From: JACOTK01 sp963743945
GTDB lineage: Bacteria; Actinomycetota; Acidimicrobiia; Acidimicrobiales; CADCSY01
Direction of reading: 5' to 3'
Assembly (NCBI GenBank): GCA_963743945.1
Contig: CAVURO010000008.1
Location: 124,001 to 188,000 of the forward strand
DNA: 64,000 nt
The notes below the pieces were generated by a model that was not told the origin of the DNA, did not search any database, and saw only the letters and a list, made by a program, of their open reading frames with translations. The position numbers and the translations under genes were made by a program. The first letter of the stretch is position 1, and every line of letters begins with the position of its first letter. This document shows, piece by piece, positions 50,901 through 57,970 of the stretch.

Positions 50901-51444
50901 CTGCCGCGGCCATGGCCCGCCGAGCCCCGACCATGGCGGCCTTTGCCTGCAACAGGTCGAAGACCGTCTCGATGATGAACAGGTCGACGCCGCCGCTCAG
51001 CAGGCCACGGGCCTGCACCTCGTACGCGTCACGGAGCTCGACGAAGGCGATGTTGCCGAGCGAGGGGAACTTGGTGCCGGGACCGATGGAGCCGGCGATC
51101 CAACGGGGACGATCGGGCGTGGCGAAGTCATCGGCCACCGACCGGGCGATGCGAGCTGCCTTCTCGGAGAGCTCCTCGGCCCGATCGGCGATGCCGTACT
51201 CACCGAGCGGCACGGAGAACGAGCCGAACGAGTTGGTCTCGACCACGTCGGAGCCCACCTCGAAGAAGGAGGCGTGCAGATCGGCGATCACGTCGGGACG
51301 CGTGTCGACCAGGATCTCGTTGCAGCCCTCGAAGGATTCCCCGCCGAAGTCGTCGGCCGTGAGGTTTCGCAGCTGCAGGTTGGTGCCTGTCGCCCCGTCG
51401 AAGATGACCACGCGCCGGCGGACGGCATCAAGGAAGCTGCTCAT
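47971..51444 (-). CDS. metH: Cobalamin-dependent methionine synthase
   Basis: From ATG 51444 the protein has 1157 residues with the four MetH modules: homocysteine-binding barrel with zinc cysteines (INCATG and GGCCGTTPDH), pterin-binding domain (LVVGERTNANGSKKF, VDYTGEDG), cobalamin domain (GDVHDIGKNLVD near 730) and an activation domain ending at VAR. It transfers methyl from methyl-tetrahydrofolate to homocysteine. TAGCCT lies 6 bases before this ATG, favouring it over the GTG at 51450. No cobalamin riboswitch fits in the 49-base spacer. The 3' end is part of a tandem repeat. Confidence 0.96.
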   Translation of the reverse strand: MSSFLDAVRRRVVIFDGATGTNLQLRNLTADDFGGESFEGCNEILVDTRPDVIADLHASFFEVGSDVVETNSFGSFSVPLGEYGIADRAEELSEKAARIARSVADDFATPDRPRWIAGSIGPGTKFPSLGNIAFVELRDAYEVQARGLLSGGVDLFIIETVFDLLQAKAAMVGARRAMAAAGRQVPIQVQVTIELTGRMLPGTEIGAALTALDAMRPDIIGINCATGPTEMHEHLRHLGAHARMPISCLPNAGLPSVVDGKMHYDLTPVQLADHMERFVTELGVSVIGGCCGTTPDHLRAVVERCADLTPAVRTPLHEPGASSIYTAVPFHQETSFLVVGERTNANGSKKFREAMLADDWDTCVAMAKDQVKEGAHVLDLCVDYTGEDGVSDMEETAGRFATQASLPLMLDSTEPEVIETGLRWIGGRAILNSVNLEDGDAVGTRLDRFLSLAREYGAAVVCTCIDEEGQARTAEWKLRAARAIHDLAVDRYGLEASDLLFDPLVLPLSTGMEESRRDGIETIEGIRAIKAALPGVSTIVGLSNVSFGLNPAARHVLNSVFLHECVQAGLDAAIVHAARIMPLSKIDDRSREVCLDLIYDRRRPDYDPLQVLLGLFEGVSATDVVQEDRSDWTIERRLSTRIIDGDRDGLEADLDEALANGLPALAIVNDVLLEGMKVVGELFGSGRMQLPFVLQSAETMKTSVAYLEPHMEKSDQGDKGRIVLATVKGDVHDIGKNLVDIILTNNGYQVCNLGIKVSVAEMIEKAVEINAHAIGMSGLLVKSTLIMRENLEELNSRNLSNIPVLLGGAALTRTYVERDLREVYEGRVFYGKDAFEGLHIMDRLVELERNPDAGADGWGRDPGGRDLPARTPRAVVDAADLPSRSPEVATDNPVPPPPFLGTRVVKGIAIDEIGRYVNETALFRNQWQYRPEKGENDEAFKDRIRPVYREVLGAAVADGLLVPQVVYGYFAANADGDDLVVWDGPERARELTRFHFPRQSEAPFLCIADFFRSVDSDELDYAAFHIVTMGERVSQETAKLFAADRYQEYLHLHGLGSEFAEALAEYWHRRIREDWGFAEEDGPSIAGLFRQQYRGGRYSWGYPACPDLEDNVKVWELLDGKRLGIEVGEETGFQFQPEQTTSAIICHHPRAKYFVAR

Positions 51445-51450
51445 CCGCAC

Positions 51451-51487
51451 AGGCTACCGACCCGTCACCGGGTGGAGGACATAGGGT
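51451..51487. promoter_or_regulatory. Overlapping divergent promoters metH / adenosyltransferase
   Basis: TAGCCT on the complement (51451-51456) is 6 bases from the metH ATG, and TAGGGT (51482-51487) is 6 bases from the adenosyltransferase GTG. Both transcripts would be leaderless. Confidence 0.45.
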
Positions 51488-51493
51488 GCAGAT

Positions 51494-52030
51494 GTGAAGA
51501 TCTACACGCGAAAGGGCGATGACGGCACCACGGGCCTCTACCACGGAGGTCGTGTGGCGAAGGACGATCCGGCCCCTCGGGCCTACGGGGCGGTCGACGA
51601 GGCGCAGGCAGCGCTCGGATTGGCGCGAGCCGAGGCGGGGTCGGGGTCCGAGCTCGATGGCATGTTGAGCCGTCTGGAGCACGACCTGTACGTGCTCATG
51701 GCCGAGCTTGCGACCTCGCCCGGGAATCGGGACAAGCTGACCCCCGGGGCACAGCTGGTGACCGCCGAGATGGTCACGGCCATGGAGCCGATGATCGATG
51801 ACCTCATGACCCGCTTCGAGATGCCCACCGAGTTCGTCGTGCCCGGCGGGTCGAGGGTCTCGGCCATGCTGGACGTGGCCCGAACGGTGATCCGGCGAGC
51901 GGAGCGGGAGTCGCTGTCGGTGGTCGTCCCGGGTTCACACGTCGTGGCTTATCTCAACCGCCTCTCCGACCTGGTCTGGGCCATGGCCCGCTGGCAGGAG
52001 GACACCCATCTGCTCGCTCGAGACCTGTAG
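51494..52030 (+). CDS. PduO-type ATP:cob(I)alamin adenosyltransferase
   Basis: The 178-residue trimer-type enzyme has the N-terminal ATP site KIYTRKGDDGTTGL, the YGAVDEAQAALG segment and the C-terminal FVVPGGSRVSAMLDVARTVIRRAER motif. It makes adenosylcobalamin. It is divergent from cobalamin-dependent metH and about 7 kb from an adenosylcobalamin-dependent mutase subunit, so the cofactor and its users cluster here. The start is a GTG following a -10 at the leaderless distance. Confidence 0.93.
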   Translation: MKIYTRKGDDGTTGLYHGGRVAKDDPAPRAYGAVDEAQAALGLARAEAGSGSELDGMLSRLEHDLYVLMAELATSPGNRDKLTPGAQLVTAEMVTAMEPMIDDLMTRFEMPTEFVVPGGSRVSAMLDVARTVIRRAERESLSVVVPGSHVVAYLNRLSDLVWAMARWQEDTHLLARDL

Positions 52031-52060
52031 GTCGCACCACATCTGCCGACGGAAAGATCC

Positions 52061-53578
52061 ATGACGATGATGCCGAACTTCTCCCTTGCCGTTTCGACCC
52101 GGGACGGCGATGTCGTCGCCGTCCCGGTGGCGAAAGGTCCCCTCGTGCTCGGCGACGGCGACGGTGCCGCAGCCGGCATCGACGCCGCCTTCCTCGAGAC
52201 ATCGGGCTTCGAGGGAAGATCGGGTGAGGTGCTCGTGGTGCCCGGGCCGACCCGGACCCTCGTGATGGTTGGGGTGGGACCGGCCGCCAAGGTCGATGCC
52301 CATGTCCTGCGACGAGCTTCGGCAGCGGTGGTTCGGGCCTCGTGGAAGCGGACATCGGTGGCTCTGTGCCTGCTCGATGCGGCGCCCGAGGCGATGGACC
52401 GATCCGAGGCCGTGAAGGCGTTGGTGGAGGGAGCCGGCCTGGCTGCCTATCGCTACACGGCGCTCAAGAGCGACCCCAAGCCGTGCAGGGTCGCCGAGGT
52501 CGCCTTGATCGCCGGGCCGGACGAGCATCCCCGCCTTCAAGGTGCGATCGACCACGCGGTCGGCGTGGTCGAGGCCGTTTGGCTCGCTCGCGACCTGATC
52601 AACGAGCCGCCCGGCTCGATGACGCCCCTCCGACTGTCCGACGTCGCCGTCGAGGTGGGCGAGCGGACCGGTCTCGCCGTCGAGGTCATCGACGAGCAGG
52701 CGGCGGTCGATCTCGGCCTGGGCGGCCTGCTCGGTGTGGCACAGGGTTCGGACCATCCTCCCCGCCTGGTCAAGATGATCTGGGACCCACCCACCGCCGC
52801 CACGTCAACGGTGGCATTGGTCGGCAAGGGCATCACCTTCGACTCCGGCGGGCTCTCGCTCAAGACCGGCGAGGGCATGATGACCATGAAGAGCGACATG
52901 GCCGGAGCGGCGGCGGTGCTGGCGACGATGTCGGTGCTGGCGACGCTGCAGCCCGCCGTGAAGGTTGTGGGGTACCTGGCCATCGCGGAGAACATGCCGA
53001 GTGGCAAGGCGACCAGGCCCGGCGATGTCCTGAGGACCAGGGCGGGCAAGACGGTCGAGGTGCTCAACACCGATGCCGAGGGTCGCCTGGTCCTCGCCGA
53101 CGCCCTTGCGCTCGCCGTCGAGGACGGCGCTGACGCGATCGTCGATCTGGCTACGCTCACCGGGGCCTGCGTGGTCGCGCTGGGATCTCGCATCGCGGGC
53201 CTCATGGGCACCAACGACGAGCTTCGTGATCAGCTCGAGGCCGCGGCGGACCACGCGGATGAACGGCTGTGGCCCCTGCCCCTGCCGGCCGAGTACCGCA
53301 AGCAGCTCGACTCGGATGTCGCCGATCTGAAGAACATCGGCAACGGCCGGTATGCAGGGGCGCTCACCGCGGGCCTGTTCCTGAAGGAGTTCACGGGCAA
53401 GGTCCCCTGGGCTCATCTCGACATCGCCGGGCCGGCCTTTGTCGACGCCGACGACGCCTGGGTGGCCAAGGGCGCAACGGGCTTCGGCGTCCGAACGCTC
53501 CTGGCCTTCCTCGACGCCTATGTCCCGGTGAGCGCCGACACCGACACCGACACCGATGCCGCCGGCGATGAGGCCTGA
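52061..53578 (+). CDS. pepA: Leucyl aminopeptidase (M17)
   Basis: The 505-residue protein has the two-metal M17 core: KGITFDSGGLSLK near 255-267, MKSDMAGAAAVL, and NTDAEGRLVLADAL near 336-349 with the catalytic Arg. The variable N-terminal macro-like domain is present. The last residues, SADTDTDTDAAGDEA, are an acidic low-complexity tail. It removes N-terminal residues from peptides; some relatives bind DNA or regulate. It follows the adenosyltransferase gene by 30 bases and may share its transcript. Confidence 0.94.
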   Translation: MTMMPNFSLAVSTRDGDVVAVPVAKGPLVLGDGDGAAAGIDAAFLETSGFEGRSGEVLVVPGPTRTLVMVGVGPAAKVDAHVLRRASAAVVRASWKRTSVALCLLDAAPEAMDRSEAVKALVEGAGLAAYRYTALKSDPKPCRVAEVALIAGPDEHPRLQGAIDHAVGVVEAVWLARDLINEPPGSMTPLRLSDVAVEVGERTGLAVEVIDEQAAVDLGLGGLLGVAQGSDHPPRLVKMIWDPPTAATSTVALVGKGITFDSGGLSLKTGEGMMTMKSDMAGAAAVLATMSVLATLQPAVKVVGYLAIAENMPSGKATRPGDVLRTRAGKTVEVLNTDAEGRLVLADALALAVEDGADAIVDLATLTGACVVALGSRIAGLMGTNDELRDQLEAAADHADERLWPLPLPAEYRKQLDSDVADLKNIGNGRYAGALTAGLFLKEFTGKVPWAHLDIAGPAFVDADDAWVAKGATGFGVRTLLAFLDAYVPVSADTDTDTDAAGDEA

Positions 53579-53712
53579 CCGCGCGGGCGGACTGGCGGAG
53601 AAGCGGACAAGAGTTTGGACGGCGCTACGTCGCCGGCGCCTGTTGGGGCAGCGCTGTCATGGGAACATATTCGAAGCAAGCAAAACATGTTATGACTAAT
53701 TCGATCAGGTGC

Positions 53713-53718
53713 TATCCT
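53713..53718 (+). promoter_or_regulatory. -10 hexamer for the HTH protein (leaderless)
   Basis: TATCCT ends 7 bases before ATG 53726. The preceding ~50 bases (AAGCAAGCAAAACATG...) are clearly AT-richer than the surroundings. Confidence 0.45.
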
Positions 53719-53725
53719 CAGACCC

Positions 53726-54145
53726 ATGGTCACCACCGCAGATCGTCGTGCCAGAGCAAGCGACGCATTGAAGGCCCTCGAACGCCGGCCGACGCGGGTC
53801 ACCTCGAACAACGGTGAGCCCGTCGAGCTGCCCGAGGAAGTCGCTGAGGGCCTGGTTGCGCTCCTCGAAGCTGTCGCCGCCGGCGATGAAGCCACCGTTG
53901 TGCGTCACGCGAGGGAAATCACCACCCAGGAAGCTGCCGACATGTTGAACGTCTCACGGCCCTATCTGATCAAGCTGCTCGACGCCGGAGAGATTCCTCA
54001 CCGCAAGGTCGGCACCCATCGCCGCGTCATCCTGCGTGACCTCCTCGCCTACCGAGAGACACGCAACGCGCAACGTCGAGCGATCCTTGATGAGATGACC
54101 CGCGAGGCAGAAGAGCTCGGGCTCTCGTCACATCGCCAGAGGTGA
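53726..54145 (+). CDS. Excisionase-family DNA-binding protein (antitoxin-like, orphan)
   Basis: The 139-residue protein has an N-terminal helical part and a MerR/excisionase-type helix-turn-helix (ITTQEAADMLNVSRPYLIKLLDAGEIPHRKVGTHRRV, about 66-101) with a C-terminal tail. In actinobacteria such proteins usually precede a PIN-domain toxin that overlaps their stop. Here the following gene is convergent and unrelated, so the toxin partner is missing or lies elsewhere. It overlaps that convergent gene by 18 bases. Expression probably comes from the leaderless promoter upstream. Confidence 0.75.
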   Translation: MVTTADRRARASDALKALERRPTRVTSNNGEPVELPEEVAEGLVALLEAVAAGDEATVVRHAREITTQEAADMLNVSRPYLIKLLDAGEIPHRKVGTHRRVILRDLLAYRETRNAQRRAILDEMTREAEELGLSSHRQR

Positions 54146-54736
54146 CGCCTCGCGCACGCGGTGCTGCTCGAAGGCCCACAGCGCTGCGGGGCGGATGAGC
54201 ACCGGGCTGAACTTCCAGGCGAGGAGCTGACGCTCGATGCCCTCGAGGTCCTCGCCGAGTTGCGCCAACGACACCGCGAGATGACGAACGCGGCGCTGCT
54301 CGACGTCGCCCTCGACGGGACGAGCGCCGACCCAGCGATCGTGTTCCTGCTGAGCCTCCGGAGGGAGACGGTGGAGTTGGCGACGATTGAGTGGCGGGAG
54401 CCTGCGTCGCACGCTCAGCACGTCGTCGCCGAGTGGTCGGGCCATCTCGAACTGACAACAACGCGCCAGGGCACGCATGAACGGCGAGTTCCGTCCCTCC
54501 CCGCCGAGGCCCAGGGCCCGGGCCGTGTCGAGCAGCGGCAGATCGAAGCCCTCGGGTTGATCGTCGAGACCCGAGGCGATGCGGCGCAGGAGCCAGGTGG
54601 TCGACGGCCCGAGAGTCGAGAGCCAGAAGCGCTCGACATAGATCGAACGGGGGTCGAAGCCCAGCCGATCGATGATCGGGTCCTCCCAGGGGCGGATGTG
54701 GAGCCGGCCGGTGAGACTTGTGGGCAGCGTCAGCAT
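54128..54736 (-). CDS. Conserved protein of unknown function
   Basis: ATG 54736 has GGAG eight bases upstream; TTG 54742 would add two residues. The 202-residue soluble protein has an N-terminal block (LGFDPRSIYVERFWLSTLGPSTTWLLRR), then GFDLPLLDTARALGLGGEGRNSPFMRALARCC, and a charged C-terminal region (RHLAVSLAQLGEDLEGIERQLLAW). I recognise this pattern from unnamed actinobacterial proteins but know no function. No membrane helix or metal motif is clear. It is divergent from the rhodanese-ThiF gene. Confidence 0.7.
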   Translation of the reverse strand: MLTLPTSLTGRLHIRPWEDPIIDRLGFDPRSIYVERFWLSTLGPSTTWLLRRIASGLDDQPEGFDLPLLDTARALGLGGEGRNSPFMRALARCCQFEMARPLGDDVLSVRRRLPPLNRRQLHRLPPEAQQEHDRWVGARPVEGDVEQRRVRHLAVSLAQLGEDLEGIERQLLAWKFSPVLIRPAALWAFEQHRVREASPLAM

Positions 54737-54742
54737 GTTCAA

Positions 54743-54863
54743 CTCCAGGTGAGAAGGTAGGGTTGAATATCAATGAAACATCATGAAAGATCAGGAAACA
54801 AATCGAGATGACTTGATCGAAGGCCCGGTGTGCAAATCCCGACCTGGTTGGTAGGCTTTCGGG
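54743..54863. promoter_or_regulatory. AT-rich divergent promoter region
   Basis: The middle of this spacer (AATATCAATGAAACATCATG...) is far less GC-rich than flanking DNA. TAGGCT at 54852-54857, 6 bases before ATG 54864, is the likely -10 of the rhodanese-ThiF gene. Confidence 0.45.
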
Positions 54864-56036
54864 ATGGCAAGCTTTCGTGACCTGTTGAACGAGACCAAGG
54901 GCCGCATCCGAGAGGTGGACACCGCGGGAGCCGAGGCGGCGATCGCCGTGCCCGGCACCGTCGTCCTCGATGTGCGTGAGCCCGACGAATACGAGCAGGG
55001 CGCACTGCTCGACGTGATCCACATCCCCCGTGGACACCTGGAGAGCCAGATCGAGAATCGGATCACCGATCGCGACACCCCGGTGGTGATCTACTGCGCC
55101 GGGGGGACGAGGTCGGCGTTTGCCGCCGACACACTCGGACAACTGGGTTACACGAACGTCGTCTCGGTGGTCGGCGGTTTCAACAAGTGGAAGAACGAGG
55201 GCCGCGCCTGGCGGACGCCCAAGGTCCTCAACGCCGACCAGCGCAATCGCTATCACCGCCACCTGCTCCTGCCCGAGGTCGGGGAGATGGGTCAGCAGAG
55301 GCTGCTCGAGGCCAAGGTGCTGATGCTCGGGGCAGGGGGGCTCGGTTCGCCGGCAGCGCTGTACCTGGCCGCCGCCGGCGTCGGGACCATCGGGATCATC
55401 GACATGGACGTGGTCGACGCGTCCAACCTGCAGCGCCAGATCCTCCACAACCTCGATCGCATCGGTGATCGCAAGGTCGACTCGGCGAAGAAGACCCTGA
55501 CGGAGCTGAACCCCGACGTGAACGTGGTGACCTATGACATGCGTCTGGGCGCCGAGAACATCCTGGAGGTGATCGACGGCTACGACGTCATCGTGGACGG
55601 CACCGACAACTTCCCCACCCGCTACCTCGTCAACGACGCCTCACTGCTCAAGGGCATCCCCGTGGTCCATGGGTCGATCTTCCGTTTCGAGGGCCAGGCG
55701 ACGGTCTTCCATCCCTACGTGGGCCCCTGCTACCGGTGCATGATCCCCGAGCCTCCTCCCGCCGAGCTGGCTCCGTCGTGCGCGGAAGCGGGCGTGCTCG
55801 GTGTTCTGCCGGGCATCATCGGCTCCATCCAGGCCATGGAGGCGATCAAGTTGATCCTCGGCCTGGGCGACTCGCTTGCCGGACGACTGCTCGCGTACGA
55901 CGCGATGGAGCAATCGTTTCGGACCTTCAAGGTCCTTCGTGACCCGGATTGCCCTGCCTGTGGACCGAGGGCCGGCGAGCTCGTCATCGCCGAGTACGAC
56001 GAGCTGTGCATGCCGCATCCCCAGCCCGGCGCCTGA
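54864..56036 (+). CDS. Rhodanese-ThiF/MoeB fusion (sulfur-carrier activating enzyme)
   Basis: The 390-residue protein begins with a rhodanese domain (about 1-115; active-site Cys in IYCAGGTRS near 78). A ThiF/MoeB E1 domain follows with ATP motif GAGGLGSPAALYL near 156, NLQRQILH, the DGTDNFPTRYL motif and two zinc CxxC pairs (CYRCM, CPACG). It would adenylate a sulfur-carrier protein (MoaD, ThiS or CysO type) and pass on sulfur. In MOCS3/MoeZ the rhodanese is at the C-terminus; here the order is reversed. It may serve moaA/moaC and thiG/thiH. Confidence 0.9.
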   Translation: MASFRDLLNETKGRIREVDTAGAEAAIAVPGTVVLDVREPDEYEQGALLDVIHIPRGHLESQIENRITDRDTPVVIYCAGGTRSAFAADTLGQLGYTNVVSVVGGFNKWKNEGRAWRTPKVLNADQRNRYHRHLLLPEVGEMGQQRLLEAKVLMLGAGGLGSPAALYLAAAGVGTIGIIDMDVVDASNLQRQILHNLDRIGDRKVDSAKKTLTELNPDVNVVTYDMRLGAENILEVIDGYDVIVDGTDNFPTRYLVNDASLLKGIPVVHGSIFRFEGQATVFHPYVGPCYRCMIPEPPPAELAPSCAEAGVLGVLPGIIGSIQAMEAIKLILGLGDSLAGRLLAYDAMEQSFRTFKVLRDPDCPACGPRAGELVIAEYDELCMPHPQPGA

Positions 56037-56047
56037 CCTCGATCCTC

Positions 56048-56095
56048 AGGGACGAATCGGGAGAGGGACGAATCAGGAGCGGGACGAGTCAGGAG
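56048..56095. repeat. 16-bp tandem repeat (3 units) at the 3' end of the ABC ATPase gene
   Basis: AGGGACGAATCGGGAG, AGGGACGAATCAGGAG and CGGGACGAGTCAGGAG follow one another. The third unit contains the ATPase stop (complement 56089-56091); the second repeats that TGA 16 bases further on. Confidence 0.88.
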
Positions 56096-56859
56096 ATGAA
56101 GGCCTGGACCCGCTCGTCGGGTATGACGAGGTCCTGTACCCGCAGGGGACGTTGTGCCCACTTGCGGGGCAGCGGGGTCAGGGCCTTCTGATCATCGATG
56201 ATCAGACCATCCTGCACGGTGATGGCCCGTCGGGCGAAGCTGCCGACATCGGGATCGTGGGTCACGAGGATGATGGTGAAGCCCGTGCGGTGCAGCTCGA
56301 AGAAGAGGTCCATGATGCGCCGACCGGTCTCGGTGTCGAGGTTGCCCGTCGGCTCGTCGGCGATGAGGAGCCGGGGCTTCATGGTCAGGGCACGTGCGAT
56401 GGCGACGCGCTGTTGCTGGCCGCCGGAGAGCTCGTTCGGGTAGTGATCGGCGCGTCCGTAGAGTCCGACCTGTTGGAGCATCCGGGTTGCACGCTCCTGG
56501 CGCTCCTCGGCCGGTATCCCTTCGAGGACCATCGGCAACTCGACGTTCTGTTGCAGGGTGAGGCGCTTCACCAGACGGAAGTCCTGGAAGATGAAGCCGA
56601 TTCTCCGACGGATCGCACAGAGGTGGTTGTCGTCGAGCCCGTCCAACTCCTGGCCGTCGAAGAAGTACGAGCCGCTGGTGGGATTGTCGAGGCCCCCGAT
56701 GATGTGCATCAAGGTGGACTTGCCCGATCCCGATGGCCCGACGACGGCGACGAACTCGCCCTCGTTGATGGAGAAGCTCACATCGAAGAGCGCGGTGGTC
56801 TCCCCGGACGTGCCTGGCTGGTAGACCTTGGAGACCCTGTTCAGCTTGACGAGCGACAT
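56089..56859 (-). CDS. ABC transporter ATPase (MacB/FtsE/LolD type)
   Basis: From ATG 56859 the 256-residue protein has Walker A GPSGSGKST (41-49), the FVQ-like Q-loop FIFQDFRLV, signature LSGGQQQR near 147 and Walker B LLIADEPTGNLD. This subtype pairs with FtsX/MacB-like permeases that push on extracytoplasmic partners. The permease lies two genes upstream, with a methyltransferase between them. It is the last gene of the three-gene unit, 34 bases after the methyltransferase. Its C-terminus has an extra ~25 residues (RKWAQRPLRVQDLVIPDERV). Confidence 0.92.
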   Translation of the reverse strand: MSLVKLNRVSKVYQPGTSGETTALFDVSFSINEGEFVAVVGPSGSGKSTLMHIIGGLDNPTSGSYFFDGQELDGLDDNHLCAIRRRIGFIFQDFRLVKRLTLQQNVELPMVLEGIPAEERQERATRMLQQVGLYGRADHYPNELSGGQQQRVAIARALTMKPRLLIADEPTGNLDTETGRRIMDLFFELHRTGFTIILVTHDPDVGSFARRAITVQDGLIIDDQKALTPLPRKWAQRPLRVQDLVIPDERVQAFIS

Positions 56860-56893
56860 GGGCGGACCTGCCTTGAGATGGGAGCGGACGACG

Positions 56894-57970
56894 TCACTTC
56901 CGGTCGACGGACTTGTTGATCGCGACGACCGCGTAGACGCCGTCGTCCGGCAGGAAGATCTGCACCTCGTTGTCGGGGATGCCCGCATCGCGAACGATCT
57001 GGACGATCTCGGGCACCGAGCGAGGCCAGATGTAGGGCCACTGGATGGCGATGAGGGTGAAGGCCAGTTGGGGATGCGTGCTCAACATGTTGCTGACGAC
57101 CAGCAGCCCACCGGGCTCGACCAACTCGTAGGCGACCTGGAGGAAGGACTGGGCCCCGGTTCGTTTCCGAACGTCGTTGACGAAGTACTCGAAGATGCCG
57201 AGGCCCTCCGCGACGTGGAATCGTTTGGGGTCGAGGGTCTGGTGCAGACGCGACCTGTGCAGGACGTTCTGGCGGTGCAGCACGAGGGCGTGGCGGGGAA
57301 TCTCATGTCGCTCGGCTTGATGCAGGGCGAGATCCAGCGCCTGTGCATCCTGGTCGATCAGGGTGACCTGAACGTCCCTGCCCTCCGCCTGGAGGTCGCG
57401 CACCGTGCGAAACGCCGGAACCGCTGCGCCGCACGCCAGGCTCAACCACTGGATGCGATCTTCCTGGAGGTTCGCGACATGGTTCTCGACCACCCAGGTC
57501 ATGGCGGCGGCTCGACTTCTGATGCCTCGCGCGTCGGCGGCGAACTGGAAGAGGTCGGCGGCATGATCGTCGATGGGCGTGCCGTCGGGGAGATGTGAAC
57601 CCACCTCGTAGAGGGGCAGCAGCGCCTCGGCGCCCGGAATGGCACGACGCCACCGTGCCATGGTGCAGTTCGGATTGGTGTAGAGCTGCTCGGTGAAGGG
57701 GTTGGGTTGGTGGCGTTGGTAGCCCATCGTGCGAATCTCGTCGATGGCAGCCTCGATCTCCCCGGTGATCATGGCGGCGCGCTCGGGATCCTTTTGGACG
57801 TAGGGGTCGACGATTCCCAGGTGTTGGGTGAAGACCCCAGCGGTTTCGGTGATCGCTCCCGGGATGAGCTCGGCTGTCTGCATGCTGCTGCCCTTGCTGT
57901 CGGTGACTGGTGTGGCGTGGGGTGTGTTGGGTGCTGTGCCGGAGGGCGCGAGGTCTTGGGCCGGGCTCAT
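56894..57970 (-). CDS. SAM-dependent methyltransferase in an ABC operon
   Basis: The 358-residue protein overlaps the permease stop by four bases (ATGA), which supports the start at 57970 despite a low-complexity N-terminus; ATG near 57883 is an alternative. A helical N-terminal ~150 residues is followed by a Rossmann methyltransferase core: LSLACGAAVPAFRTV (motif I), VTLIDQDAQALDLAL, FHVAEGLGIFEYF and LVEPGGLLVVSNM. It looks like a class I enzyme for small molecules or lipids; substrate unknown. Its position between the two transporter halves suggests it modifies the cargo or a lipid handled by the exporter (inference). Confidence 0.8.
   Translation of the reverse strand: MSPAQDLAPSGTAPNTPHATPVTDSKGSSMQTAELIPGAITETAGVFTQHLGIVDPYVQKDPERAAMITGEIEAAIDEIRTMGYQRHQPNPFTEQLYTNPNCTMARWRRAIPGAEALLPLYEVGSHLPDGTPIDDHAADLFQFAADARGIRSRAAAMTWVVENHVANLQEDRIQWLSLACGAAVPAFRTVRDLQAEGRDVQVTLIDQDAQALDLALHQAERHEIPRHALVLHRQNVLHRSRLHQTLDPKRFHVAEGLGIFEYFVNDVRKRTGAQSFLQVAYELVEPGGLLVVSNMLSTHPQLAFTLIAIQWPYIWPRSVPEIVQIVRDAGIPDNEVQIFLPDDGVYAVVAINKSVDRK

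Noticed and set aside
51445..51493. Cobalamin riboswitch before metH
   Set aside because: The divergent spacer is only 49 bases and holds two promoters; a cobalamin aptamer needs about 200.
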